In this document: in pieces, positions 1 to 7,901 of the stretch
Position numbering within the stretch: the stretch's first letter is position 1
Layout: the number at the start of each line of letters is the position of its first letter
Source: an uncultured Oscillospiraceae bacterium
GTDB taxonomy: Bacteria; Bacillota; Clostridia; Oscillospirales; Oscillospiraceae
Direction of reading: 5' to 3'
Assembly: GCA_947584295.1 (NCBI GenBank)
Contig: CANPWM010000009.1
Coordinates: forward strand, 1 to 52,309
DNA length: 52,309 bases
Made by a program: the position numbers and the translations under genes
The notes under the pieces: model-generated
Database searches by the model: none
The model's input: only the letters and a program-made list of their open reading frames with translations
Told to the model about the DNA's origin: nothing

Positions 1-581
1 TCAAAGACGCTCTTGGCGATCATGGAGGTGGAGCCGTTGGCGCAGTCCAGGCCCACCTTCTTGCCCTTGTAGGAGTGGGTGGCCAGGCTGATAAGGTAGC
101 CGATATAGCGGTTGCGGCCGGCGGAGTAGTCGATGGTGCGGCCGATCTCGTCCCGCTGGGCGTAGGGAAGCTCGCCGATCTGGCCGTCCAGATACCGCTC
201 GATCTCCAGCAGGATCTCCTCCTCCATCTTCTCCCCGGCGGAGTTGATGAGCTTGATGCCGTTGTCGGAGTAGGGGTTGTGGCTGGCGGAGATCATGATG
301 CCGCAGTCGAAGTCGTCCACGCGGGTGATATAGCTCACCGACGGAGTGGTGGTGACGTGGAGCAGGTACGCGTCCGCCCCGGAGGCCGTAAGGCCCGCCG
401 TCAGCGCCGCCTCGTACATATAGCTGGAGCGGCGGGTGTCCTTGCCGATGACCACCCGGCACTTGTTGCCCTCCTTGCCGAAATGGCGGCCGATGAACCG
501 GCCTATCTTAAAGGCGTGATCCACCGTGAGTCCCACGTTGGCTTCGCCCCTGAATCCGTCCGTACCGAAATATTTTCCCAT
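1..581 (-). CDS. glmM: Phosphoglucosamine mutase GlmM (5' part, runs off window)
   Basis: N-terminal ~193 residues of a phosphohexomutase. It begins MGKYFGTDGFRGEAN and carries the phosphoserine loop ISASHNP followed by YSDNGIKL, which identifies the GlmM branch. GlmM converts glucosamine-6-phosphate to glucosamine-1-phosphate for UDP-GlcNAc and peptidoglycan synthesis in the cytoplasm. The ATG at 579-581 is preceded by a GGAGG-type ribosome site. A consensus promoter lies about 40 bases further upstream. The rest of the gene lies to the left of the window. It is divergent from the DUF421 gene. Confidence 0.95.
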   Translation of the reverse strand, partial: MGKYFGTDGFRGEANVGLTVDHAFKIGRFIGRHFGKEGNKCRVVIGKDTRRSSYMYEAALTAGLTASGADAYLLHVTTTPSVSYITRVDDFDCGIMISASHNPYSDNGIKLINSAGEKMEEEILLEIERYLDGQIGELPYAQRDEIGRTIDYSAGRNRYIGYLISLATHSYKGKKVGLDCANGSTSMIAKSVF

Positions 582-619
582 AGGAGCCTCCAATGAAAAA
601 CAGATATACTATCTTATGT

Positions 620-648
620 AGTTTATCGCTTTCCGTGTCCGGTGTCAA
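620..648 (-). promoter_or_regulatory. Sigma-A promoter of glmM
   Basis: On the minus strand TTGACA (643-648) and TAAACT (620-625) are separated by exactly 17 bases. The start of glmM at 581 gives a short leader. Confidence 0.8.
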
Positions 649-800
649 GAAAATACTGCCCGTCCGGCGGCGGTTTCCGACAAATTTGTGTAGTATAACG
701 GGCCGGGATTTGCAGATACTTACAAAAAGCGGCCCCGCGAAACGCCGTGAAAGCGGTTCCCGGCATCGTGGGAAATGTCCGCGCTTTAAGGGGGATCCAC

Positions 801-1481
801 ATGGGTGTCAGCTTTGTCAGGGCCATTCTCGTTTTTCTTCTGCTGATCTTTTCCCTGCGCATCATGGGCAAGCGGCAGCTTGGGGAGCTGGAGCCGCTGG
901 AGCTGGTGGTGGCGGTGCTGATCTCCAATCTGGCCTCCCAGCCCCTGCAGGACACCGGCACGCCGCTTCTCTACGGGATCATACCTGTGCTGACGCTGCT
1001 GTGCTGTCAGCTTCTGATCTCCGGCGTCTCCGTAAAGCATGGGCGGTTTAGACGCCTGGTGTCCGGCAAGCCCAGCATCCTCATCGACAACGGCGTGATC
1101 GTCCAGAGTGAGATGAAAAAATGCCGCATCAGCATGGACGAGCTGTATGTGGAGCTGCGGATCAACGGCGTTACCGATATCTCCACCGTCCGGCACGCCA
1201 TTTTGGAGACGGACGGCACCCTGTCGGTACTGCCCTACGCCAAGTTCGCCCCGGCCACGCCGGAGCAGATGAACATAAAGGCCCCGGACAACGGCCTGCC
1301 CGTCACCGTGGTCAGCGAGGGGCGGATCATGAGCGACAATCTGCGGCTTCTGGGCCGGGACGAAAAATGGGTGAAAAATCAGCTGGCCCGCCGGGGCGTG
1401 GAGAGCTTTAAGGACGTGTATATCATGACCGTGGACGGCGCGGGGAAGATCTATTTTGCCAAAAAGGAGCGGAAAAAGTGA
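801..1481 (+). CDS. DUF421 (YetF/YdfR-type) membrane protein
   Basis: About 226 residues. The N-terminal part is hydrophobic (RAILVFLLLIFSLRIMGKRQ, then ELVVAVLISNLA), with three predicted membrane segments in the first ~80 residues. A cytoplasmic domain with the DUF421 signature (GKPSILIDNG, and MDELYVELRINGV) follows. The family is common in spore-forming Firmicutes. Its biochemical role is poorly known, and YetF-like proteins have been linked to spore or membrane functions. The ATG at 801 is chosen over an upstream in-frame start at 747 because AAGGGGGA stands just before it. The gene overlaps the next one by four bases (GTGA), indicating translational coupling. No strong promoter is seen upstream. 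Confidence 0.88.
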   Translation: MGVSFVRAILVFLLLIFSLRIMGKRQLGELEPLELVVAVLISNLASQPLQDTGTPLLYGIIPVLTLLCCQLLISGVSVKHGRFRRLVSGKPSILIDNGVIVQSEMKKCRISMDELYVELRINGVTDISTVRHAILETDGTLSVLPYAKFAPATPEQMNIKAPDNGLPVTVVSEGRIMSDNLRLLGRDEKWVKNQLARRGVESFKDVYIMTVDGAGKIYFAKKERKK

Positions 1482-1858
1482 AAAAAGAGCTGTTTGCCGC
1501 CGCGCTCCTGCTGCTGATCCTGGGCCTGTCCCTTCTGAACACCGGCGTTATCGGCGGCCTGTGCGACGAGATCACCGCTCTTGTGGAGGACTCCGCCAGC
1601 GCCGCCAACAGGGGCGACTGGGAGGGGAGCCAGGCTCTCTTAGAAGAGGCCATGGCCTTGTGGAAGGCCCGGGAGGGGTATACCGGCATCGTCCTGCGGC
1701 ACACGGACATCGAGACGCTGACCGACGACTTCTACGAGCTGACGGAGCATATCTACACCCGGGACGGCCCGGCGGCCACGGCGGCCGCGGCCCTGGTGCG
1801 GGAGCATCTCAACTCCATCAAGCGCATGGAGAGCCTGAATTTTTCCAGCGTTTTTTAA
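1478..1858 (+). CDS. DUF4363 family protein
   Basis: A 126-residue protein with one N-terminal membrane anchor (LFAAALLLLILGLSLLNTGV) followed by an alpha-helical extracytoplasmic domain. The size and the coupling to a DUF421 gene match the DUF4363 family found beside DUF421 in Clostridia. The GTG start lies inside the stop of the upstream gene (GTGA overlap). No catalytic motif is visible. The partner arrangement suggests the two proteins act together in the membrane, but the function is unknown. Confidence 0.8.
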   Translation: MKKELFAAALLLLILGLSLLNTGVIGGLCDEITALVEDSASAANRGDWEGSQALLEEAMALWKAREGYTGIVLRHTDIETLTDDFYELTEHIYTRDGPAATAAAALVREHLNSIKRMESLNFSSVF

Positions 1859-1920
1859 CCTGCTCCTGCCCTTGAAGATTTCCCCTTTCGCCGGAAAGCC
1901 CGTCGGGGCCATTTCGGGCA

Positions 1921-1947
1921 GAAAAAGGGACAGCCGGCGGCTGTCCC
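1921..1947 (-). terminator. Intrinsic terminator of nrdR
   Basis: A perfect 9-bp stem (1927-1935 with 1939-1947, loop GGC) is followed on the minus strand by a run of five T. It sits 22 bases beyond the nrdR stop. Confidence 0.85.
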
Positions 1948-1968
1948 CTGAAAGGCGTGGGCGGTGAT

Positions 1969-2418
1969 TTACTTTTCCAGCAGGAGCTTGTTCAGCTCCT
2001 CCATGAAGGTGTTGATGTCCTTGAACTGGCGGTACACCGAGGCGAAGCGCACATAGGCCACCTCGTCCATCTGCTTTAAATGGCGCATGACAAGCTCGCC
2101 TATGTAGCTGGAGGGGATCTCCCTGTCGGGGTAGTTCTGGGCCTCCTGCTCGATCTCGCTGGCCACGGCCTCGATCTCAGGGAGGCCAACGGTGCGCTTT
2201 TCGCAGGCGTGGAGCATGGAGTTGATGATCTTCACCCGGTCAAAGGCCTGGCGGCTCCCGTCCTTCTTCACCACCACGATGGGCATACGCTCCACGGATT
2301 CGTAGGTGGTGAACCGCTTGCCGCAGGACATGCACTCCCGGCGGCGGCGGATATTGTCCTCCGTGGGGCGCGAATCTATGACTTTACTCTCGGAAAAACC
2401 GCAGTACGGGCATCTCAT
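1969..2418 (-). CDS. nrdR: Transcriptional repressor NrdR
   Basis: 149 residues, the usual NrdR length. An N-terminal zinc ribbon (MRCPYCG ... [12 protein letters not shown]) precedes an ATP-cone domain ([16 protein letters not shown]). NrdR senses ATP/dATP and represses ribonucleotide reductase genes. The ATG at 2418 follows GGGAGG and starts exactly at the conserved MRCPYCG. An in-frame extension upstream to 2652 is not credible. A box resembling the NrdR operator overlaps its promoter region, suggesting autoregulation. It is monocistronic with its own terminator. Confidence 0.96.
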   Translation of the reverse strand: MRCPYCGFSESKVIDSRPTEDNIRRRRECMSCGKRFTTYESVERMPIVVVKKDGSRQAFDRVKIINSMLHACEKRTVGLPEIEAVASEIEQEAQNYPDREIPSSYIGELVMRHLKQMDEVAYVRFASVYRQFKDINTFMEELNKLLLEK

Positions 2419-2450
2419 ATAACTACCTCCCTGAACTGAGCTTCTATATG

Positions 2451-2466
2451 ACGCTATATATAGTAT
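2451..2466 (-). promoter_or_regulatory. Probable NrdR box
   Basis: The 16 bases at 2451-2466 (ACGCTATATATAGTAT) match the palindromic NrdR box consensus ACACTATATATAGTGT, as I recall it, at 14 positions. The site overlaps the -10 element of nrdR. A second AT-rich half-palindrome lies near 2488-2497. Confidence 0.6.
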
Positions 2467-2493
2467 TATACCAGACGGGATTTCCTTTGTATA
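2465..2493 (-). promoter_or_regulatory. nrdR promoter (extended -10)
   Basis: On the minus strand TATACA (2488-2493), a 17-base spacer ending in TGG, then TATAAT (2465-2470). The TG before the -10 makes it an extended -10 promoter with a weak -35. Confidence 0.7.
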
Positions 2494-2590
2494 TAGGTTT
2501 TTGAAAAAATTTCGCGTTTTTTTGACGGAAATATTTACGCGTTGCAATCCTCCCCCCGGGCCGGTAAAATAGGGCCGGGAGGGATAGCGA

Positions 2591-2836
2591 ATGTCAAGGC
2601 AAAGGCGCTTTAAACACCGGCGGCTGTCCGGGCCGGCGTATCTGATGATCAAGGCGGGGCTTCTCTTCTCCGCCGCGCTGTTGGCGGCGGCCCTGCTGCT
2701 GGCCGTCTACACGGGCCCTCTGACGGCCCACAACGTACATATCCACCGCTTTATCGCCGATCTATACCGGCTCCCCCAGTCCGTCCTGCTGGTCACGCAT
2801 CTGGGGGCGCTGATCCTGGAGGATCGCCTTGGGTGA
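2591..2836 (+). CDS. Small predicted membrane protein, unknown
   Basis: An 81-residue ORF with a basic N-terminus ([11 protein letters not shown]), one long hydrophobic segment ([17 protein letters not shown]) and a short polar tail. GGGAGGG precedes the ATG by about 7 bases. Its 3' end overlaps the 3' end of rnmV on the other strand by 44 bases. I do not recognise the family. The good ribosome site and the plausible anchor topology favour a real gene, but no homology evidence is available. Confidence 0.5.
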   Translation: MSRQRRFKHRRLSGPAYLMIKAGLLFSAALLAAALLLAVYTGPLTAHNVHIHRFIADLYRLPQSVLLVTHLGALILEDRLG

Positions 2837-3410
2837 GCCGCTCCAGCTCAGCCCGGGTCATCAGGGCGTTCAGGACCTCTAAAAGTGCGTTGGCGGAGAG
2901 GCCTTCCGGCAGGCCCAGCCTCTTTTTCAGCGCCGCCCGGCGCCGGTCGCTGTCCGGCGTGCCGCTCAGGCCCAGCGCGTAGAGGTCGGCCTTGGTGATA
3001 TCGCCCCGGCTTGCGAGGGGAGCGCCGTCCTCGAAGGCGGCCCCGGCCCGGCGCAGGGCCTCTAAGATGACCTGACCCGGCACGCCCTCCACCCCCAGCT
3101 TCCCCTCCCGGGAGGGGGCGGCCTTCCGCCGCTCCTTGCCGGGGATATCCGGGATATAGGCGTGCTTCACGTTCTCCCCCGCCAGCGCCCCCCGCAGGCG
3201 GTTGCGGATCAGGAACCCGGCGGAGTCGGAGTCGGTGAGGATCACAAGGCCCCTCTGGCGGGCCAGCGTGCGCAATAATGCCACCAGCTCCGGGTCGGAG
3301 AATACGCCGAAGCCACGGGTCTCGAGGATCAGGCCGTCCAGAACCTGGCTGACGGTATTTTTGTCGTACCGCCCTTCCACCACCAGGGCTTCCCGGAGGA
3401 CGGGCTTCAC
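2793..3410 (-). CDS. rnmV: Ribonuclease M5-like Toprim protein (with DUF4093-type tail)
   Basis: 205 residues. The N-terminal Toprim domain has the glutamate motif LVVEGRYDKNTV and the aspartate motif LTDSDSAGFLIRNRL. A C-terminal helical part (SGTPDSDRRRAALKKRLGLP) is like DUF4093. RNase M5 matures 5S rRNA in low-GC Firmicutes, and in this lineage the Toprim/DUF4093 proteins are annotated as RnmV. The GTG start overlaps the holA stop (GTGA), so the two are translationally coupled. It is the last gene of the fhs-to-rnmV run. Confidence 0.82.
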   Translation of the reverse strand: MKPVLREALVVEGRYDKNTVSQVLDGLILETRGFGVFSDPELVALLRTLARQRGLVILTDSDSAGFLIRNRLRGALAGENVKHAYIPDIPGKERRKAAPSREGKLGVEGVPGQVILEALRRAGAAFEDGAPLASRGDITKADLYALGLSGTPDSDRRRAALKKRLGLPEGLSANALLEVLNALMTRAELERLTQGDPPGSAPPDA

Positions 3411-4465
3411 GCCTTCACCCCCAGGAGGAGCAGGACGCGGGCCGTCAGCTCCCGGGCCGCCCCCAGCTTGTCCTCGGAGGTGCTGTTCAGGCGCAGGATC
3501 GTCTCACAGCAGAGCCGGGCGGCCTCGCGGCTTTTTTTCAGGGGGACGCGCCGGGCGGCGCTCATCAGGTTTTTGGCGGAGGTGTAGCTTTTGACCCCCG
3601 CCAGGGCCATAAAGTCGTTCTGCCCCACGCCGTTTTGCAGGCAGATCCCGGCGACGGTGAGCTGTCTTGTGGCGGAGGCCAGGGCGTAGACCACGGAGTA
3701 GGCGTCGGTGTCCGGCATACGCAGCACCTCGCCCAGCTGGTAAAAGGCCCTGTCCGCGTCCCGGGCGATGACCGCGTCGGTGAAGAACCACATACGCGCG
3801 TCGGCTACCGGCGTGACCAGCAGCTCCACGTCCCGCAGTCCGATGGCCTCGTCGGTGGCGTAGGCGATGAGCTTGTCCAGCTCCGTGCGCATATTGGTGA
3901 GCAGGCCGCCGGTCATCAGCACGAACCTGTCGGCGGCCTCGTTGGTGATCTTTTTGCCCTCCTTGCCCAGCTCCCGCAGTACCCAGCGCCGCAGCTCCTG
4001 CTCGCCGCGCCGCTGGAAATCCACCTTGGTCAGAAGGGCGGAAAGCTCCTGGGCGGATTTGGAGCGCCAGTCGGGCCGCACCCCTTCCGGGCAGACGAAC
4101 ACCACGGTGGCGTAGTCCGGCACGTCCCTCAGCACCTCCGCCACGCCCCGGCGGACGTCCTCGCCCAGCTTGGAAAAGTCCGTGTCCCGCACCTCGATCA
4201 GCGTGCGCTGGGCGAATACCGGCAGGGCGTCCACCGACAGGGAAAGCTGGTCCGGGTCCAGGCTCCTGCCGTCCAGCCTGTGGTGGTTGAACTCCGCCGT
4301 CTCCGCCGGGATCATGTCCCGGAGCTTTTGGAGACAGCTTGTCAGGATATACCGCTCCTCCCCATAAAAGACGTAGGCGCCGCGGGGCGTACCCGCCTCC
4401 AGATCCTCCCGGAGACGCTCGTATTCAACGTTGACCTCCCGCTCCTTTTTGCCTGTGTAGGCCAT
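3407..4465 (-). CDS. holA: DNA polymerase III delta subunit HolA
   Basis: 352 residues, the family length. The N-terminal AAA-like core has GAYVFYGEERYIL and the conserved LPVFAQRTLIEV stretch. A C-terminal collar domain follows (DVELLVTPVADARMWFFTDA, then KLGAARELTARVLLLLG). HolA opens the sliding clamp within the clamp loader. It lies two bases downstream of comEC and overlaps rnmV. ComEC-HolA adjacency is frequent in Firmicutes (comEC-yqeN), which supports both calls. Confidence 0.93.
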   Translation of the reverse strand: MAYTGKKEREVNVEYERLREDLEAGTPRGAYVFYGEERYILTSCLQKLRDMIPAETAEFNHHRLDGRSLDPDQLSLSVDALPVFAQRTLIEVRDTDFSKLGEDVRRGVAEVLRDVPDYATVVFVCPEGVRPDWRSKSAQELSALLTKVDFQRRGEQELRRWVLRELGKEGKKITNEAADRFVLMTGGLLTNMRTELDKLIAYATDEAIGLRDVELLVTPVADARMWFFTDAVIARDADRAFYQLGEVLRMPDTDAYSVVYALASATRQLTVAGICLQNGVGQNDFMALAGVKSYTSAKNLMSAARRVPLKKSREAARLCCETILRLNSTSEDKLGAARELTARVLLLLGVKA

Positions 4466-4466
4466 G

Positions 4467-6746
4467 TCATTCCACCGCCCTTACCGTGATCGTCCCCAAT
4501 AGATCCGTTCTCAGAATGTCGATGCCCCGCGCCTCCAGCCGCTCCAGAACGGCCTGAGTGGGGTGTCCGTAGGTGTTGTTCTCCCCCACGGATATCACCG
4601 CCGTTTCCGGCGTCAGCGCGTCCAGAAGCGCATCGCAGGTGGAGGTGGCCGAGCCGTGGTGGCCCACCACCAGGCACTCGATATCCGGGAGGGTGAAGCT
4701 CTCGATAAGCTGACGCTCCAGCGCCGCCGGGGCGTCGCCGGTGATCAGCGTGTCAAAATCCGCCTGGGAGACGCAGGCCATCAGCCCGCGCTCGTTCTCC
4801 GTCTCCCGCCCCAGGGGCGGGTACAGCGTCACGGAGGCGTCCCCCAGGGGGAAAACCGTTGACCGCGTGATATATTCCACCTGGCACCCGGCCTTCTCCG
4901 CCGCGGCCAGCACCTGCTCGTCCAGGTCGCTTTCGTCGTTGCGGGGCAGGGGCGCCAGGAGCTTCTTCACGTCCAGCGCCGCCAGCAGGCGCTCCACGCC
5001 CCCGGCGTGGTCGGCGTGGTAGTGGGTCAGGATCAGCGCGTCCACCCGGTCCCGGCCCAGGGAACGGACATACCGCTCCGCGATCTCCCCGGCGTCCTCG
5101 CCGGAGATGGAGCCGCAGTCGATAAGGGCCGTATACCGGCCGGAGGTGACGGCGATGCTCTGGCCCTGGCCCACGTCCAGCACCGTCAGGGTGTAACCGG
5201 GGAGGGAGGCGGCGCGGAGGGCGTTGGCGGCGATGATGACGCACAGGGACGCCGCCGCGCCGGCGGCGATCCAAAGGGCCCATTTGGGCCGCAGTCTAAA
5301 GACGGCAAAGGCCAGCACCGCCAGATACGTCAGCGCGAACCACACCTTCATGGCCGCGCCGTCCAGATAGACCGCCGCCGGGAAGGGCCTGGCGGCCAGC
5401 CTGACCGCCAGGAGGATCAACCTTACCAGTACGGCGGGGTAAAAGCCCAGTACCCGCCCCGCCGGGAGCCACAGGAACGAAAGCCCCACCGCCGCCGCGC
5501 CCAGGAGGAACGCCGGGGACACGGCCCAGAGGATCAGCAGGTTGGTCAGGGGCGCGATCAGCGACACGCACCCGAAATACCAGGCTGAAAGGGGCAGGGT
5601 CAACAGCAGCGCCCCGAAGGTGGCGGACACCGTGCCGGAGATCCACAGCAGCACGCCCCGCCGGAAGCCCTTTTTCCGGGGAAGGCGGTCATGAAAGAAG
5701 GCCTGGAGCCGGGGCGTGAACAGGATAATGCCCAAGGTGGCCGCGAAGGAGAGCTGAAAGCCCGCCCCGGCGATGGCGCAGGGGTTAATAAGGAGCAAAA
5801 TCAGCATGGCCAAGGAAAGGCTTGTGAGGCTGTCGCTCTCCTTATACACCAAGGGGGAGAACAGCACCATCACCTGCATCACCACGGCCCTGACCACCGA
5901 GGCGGCAAAGCCCGACACCGCCATAAAGATCAGCAGGACCGGGACGGCCAGAAAAATCGCCAGGGCCGAGTGGCCCAGCACCGTAAAGAGGAAGCCCGCC
6001 AGGATAGAGACGTGCATTCCGGAGACGGCCACGATATGGGTCACCCCCGCCCGCTCCATGGCGGCGGTGGCGGCTGCGTCCCCGTTGAGCCGCGACCTGT
6101 CGCCGGTGAGCAGCGCCCGCATGAAGTCCGCCGTCCCCAGGGGGAAGGTCACGTCGATCCTGTCCCGGATATCCTTGGCCAGATAGACGTGGAAATTGGT
6201 GATATCCGCCCCCGGGGAGGCCGTCACCGTCAGATCCCTGGCGCTCCTGGCAAAGAGGAAGTAGCCCCGGGCGGTGAAGGAGGTGATCTTCTCGTCCCTC
6301 ACCTTGTCCGCCGTGCCGAATTTGGCCCGGAAGGCGATCCTGTCCCCGGGGCGCAGGGCGGCGGGTTCGTCGCTGTAAAAATAGGCCCGCGTCTTAAGGC
6401 CGAAGCGGCCCTGGCCGGTGATCTTCACGTCCACGGTATAGCCGTAGTCCGTCTGGGCGGGGAAATCCAGCACCACCGCGTCCACGGCCCCCTCCGTGCC
6501 GTCCATGGCCCTGGCCCCGGCAAAGAACAGCGTCTCGTAGCCGTAGCTCCACAATATCCCCAGGGCCAGTCCCACCCCCGCCAGGGCCGCCGCCCGGCGG
6601 AACTCCCGGCGGATCAGGGCGTACAGCAAAAGGCCCAGTCCTCCGCCCAGCAGGGCCGCCAGGGGCATGAACCGCAGAGGGAGAAGATATTGGCACAGGG
6701 CCGTTCCGAAAGCGAAGGAGAAGGCAAACCAGGCAAGCTTGCGCAT
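4467..6746 (-). CDS. comEC: DNA internalization competence protein ComEC/Rec2
   Basis: 759 residues in the order expected: two N-terminal membrane helices, an extracellular OB-like domain (~residues 60-190), the Competence membrane domain (around VTHIVAVSGMHVSILAG), and a C-terminal metallo-beta-lactamase-like domain (LDVGQGQSIAV, then LTHYHADHAGG). ComEC forms the membrane channel for incoming single-stranded DNA. The C-terminal domain may degrade the non-transported strand. No comEA lies alongside, so this locus alone does not prove competence. It sits between fchA and holA on the same strand. Confidence 0.95.
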   Translation of the reverse strand: MRKLAWFAFSFAFGTALCQYLLPLRFMPLAALLGGGLGLLLYALIRREFRRAAALAGVGLALGILWSYGYETLFFAGARAMDGTEGAVDAVVLDFPAQTDYGYTVDVKITGQGRFGLKTRAYFYSDEPAALRPGDRIAFRAKFGTADKVRDEKITSFTARGYFLFARSARDLTVTASPGADITNFHVYLAKDIRDRIDVTFPLGTADFMRALLTGDRSRLNGDAAATAAMERAGVTHIVAVSGMHVSILAGFLFTVLGHSALAIFLAVPVLLIFMAVSGFAASVVRAVVMQVMVLFSPLVYKESDSLTSLSLAMLILLLINPCAIAGAGFQLSFAATLGIILFTPRLQAFFHDRLPRKKGFRRGVLLWISGTVSATFGALLLTLPLSAWYFGCVSLIAPLTNLLILWAVSPAFLLGAAAVGLSFLWLPAGRVLGFYPAVLVRLILLAVRLAARPFPAAVYLDGAAMKVWFALTYLAVLAFAVFRLRPKWALWIAAGAAASLCVIIAANALRAASLPGYTLTVLDVGQGQSIAVTSGRYTALIDCGSISGEDAGEIAERYVRSLGRDRVDALILTHYHADHAGGVERLLAALDVKKLLAPLPRNDESDLDEQVLAAAEKAGCQVEYITRSTVFPLGDASVTLYPPLGRETENERGLMACVSQADFDTLITGDAPAALERQLIESFTLPDIECLVVGHHGSATSTCDALLDALTPETAVISVGENNTYGHPTQAVLERLEARGIDILRTDLLGTITVRAVE

Positions 6747-6801
6747 GATCTACCCTCTCCCCTCACTTGTGTATCTATCCAGATGCCGATCCGGCTCCCG
6801 T

Positions 6802-7425
6802 TTACCCGATCCGCGCCAGCACCTTGGCGTAGGTGACTTCCGCCAGGGGGACGCAGGAAAGCTCCAGCTTGTCAAGCTCCCGTACAAGCGCCCCGGCGTA
6901 GTCCCGGTCTGCCATGGACTTGGCGTTGACGCGCACATTGAGACCGGCGGACAGCAGGGCGGCTCTGGCCAGCTGGGTCCCCACGCCCACGTCGGAGACA
7001 GCGATGGCGCTGCCCTTCTCCGCAAGCTCGGACATAAGCTCCACCGTCTCGGCGCACCGCCGCGCCATCTCCATAGGCGGCTCGCAGGCGGCCTTCAGGG
7101 CCTTCTCCATGATCTCCGCCCGTTCCGGCGCGTCCTTGGGTATGGAGTACGCCCGGGAGAGCGGCTCAAAGGCCTTAGCGTCGGCGTCGATCAGCGCCAA
7201 AAGCTCCGTCCGAAGCGCGGCGGCGCGGCTCAAAAGCTCGCGCAGATCCTCCTCATACTGAGCGTATTTCTTCTTGCCCAGGGTAAGCTCACAGACCATA
7301 CTGCCCAAAGCCGCCGCCAGAGAACCTGCAAGGGCCGCCGCGCCGCCCCCGCCGGGGACGGGCGCTTTGGAGGCCAGGAGCTCCGTGAGCTCCGTAAGAG
7401 GAAACTTACAAAAACTGCTTTCCAT
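6802..7425 (-). CDS. fchA: Cyclodeaminase/cyclohydrolase family protein (probable methenyl-THF cyclohydrolase)
   Basis: About 207 residues with the family's glycine-rich signature VPGGGGAAALAGSLAAALG and a conserved helical body (LSRAYSIPKDAPERAEIMEK). Members either deaminate formimino-THF or hydrolyse methenyl-THF (FchA). Being two genes downstream of fhs makes the FchA role in C1 transfer most likely. The ATG at 7425 is preferred over upstream in-frame starts at 7452 and 7443 because AAGGAG stands six bases before it. Confidence 0.88.
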   Translation of the reverse strand: MESSFCKFPLTELTELLASKAPVPGGGGAAALAGSLAAALGSMVCELTLGKKKYAQYEEDLRELLSRAAALRTELLALIDADAKAFEPLSRAYSIPKDAPERAEIMEKALKAACEPPMEMARRCAETVELMSELAEKGSAIAVSDVGVGTQLARAALLSAGLNVRVNAKSMADRDYAGALVRELDKLELSCVPLAEVTYAKVLARIG

Positions 7426-7439
7426 GTATTTCTCCTTAC

Positions 7440-7895
7440 TCATGTAAACCATTTTACCTTCATAACAAAATTCGAGGCGTCCCTGTAACCGGCCTTCCCG
7501 TAATACCGCTCATGGAGCTCATCTCTGACCGCCTGCAGCTCCACGCAGGACGCGCCCTTTTCCCGGGCCCTGTTCTCCACTTCTTTGAGCAGGGCGCTGC
7601 CCAGGCCCCTGTGCTGGTGCTTGGCGGCAATGACGATCTCCTCCAGGGTATACCCCACAATGTCGTCATACTGCTTGAAATAGCCCATGACAAACCCGAC
7701 GGGCTCGCCGTCTCCGTCCCGCATCAGGAGCGAATAGGAACCCTCGATCGTCAGAACCTGACGAATCCGCTTCCCCGCTGTCTCCTCCGTCCAGCAGCCG
7801 CCCTCGCAGCCGTTGTACCAGTCGATATAGAGCGGCAGGACGGTGCTGACATCTTCCAGGGTCATTTCAGATATGTGCATGACATCTTTTTCCAT
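7440..7895 (-). CDS. GNAT family N-acetyltransferase
   Basis: 151 residues with the acetyl-CoA pyrophosphate loop HQHRGLGSALLKEVENRA and the C-terminal RYYGKAGYRDASNFVMKVKW typical of the fold. The substrate cannot be told from sequence. It starts six bases after the fhs stop and ends 14 bases before fchA, so it is embedded in the C1 operon. The upstream ATG (7895) has a poor ribosome site, and an alternative start is the ATG at 7880. Confidence 0.85.
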   Translation of the reverse strand: MEKDVMHISEMTLEDVSTVLPLYIDWYNGCEGGCWTEETAGKRIRQVLTIEGSYSLLMRDGDGEPVGFVMGYFKQYDDIVGYTLEEIVIAAKHQHRGLGSALLKEVENRAREKGASCVELQAVRDELHERYYGKAGYRDASNFVMKVKWFT

Positions 7896-7901
7896 AAAGG
7901 C

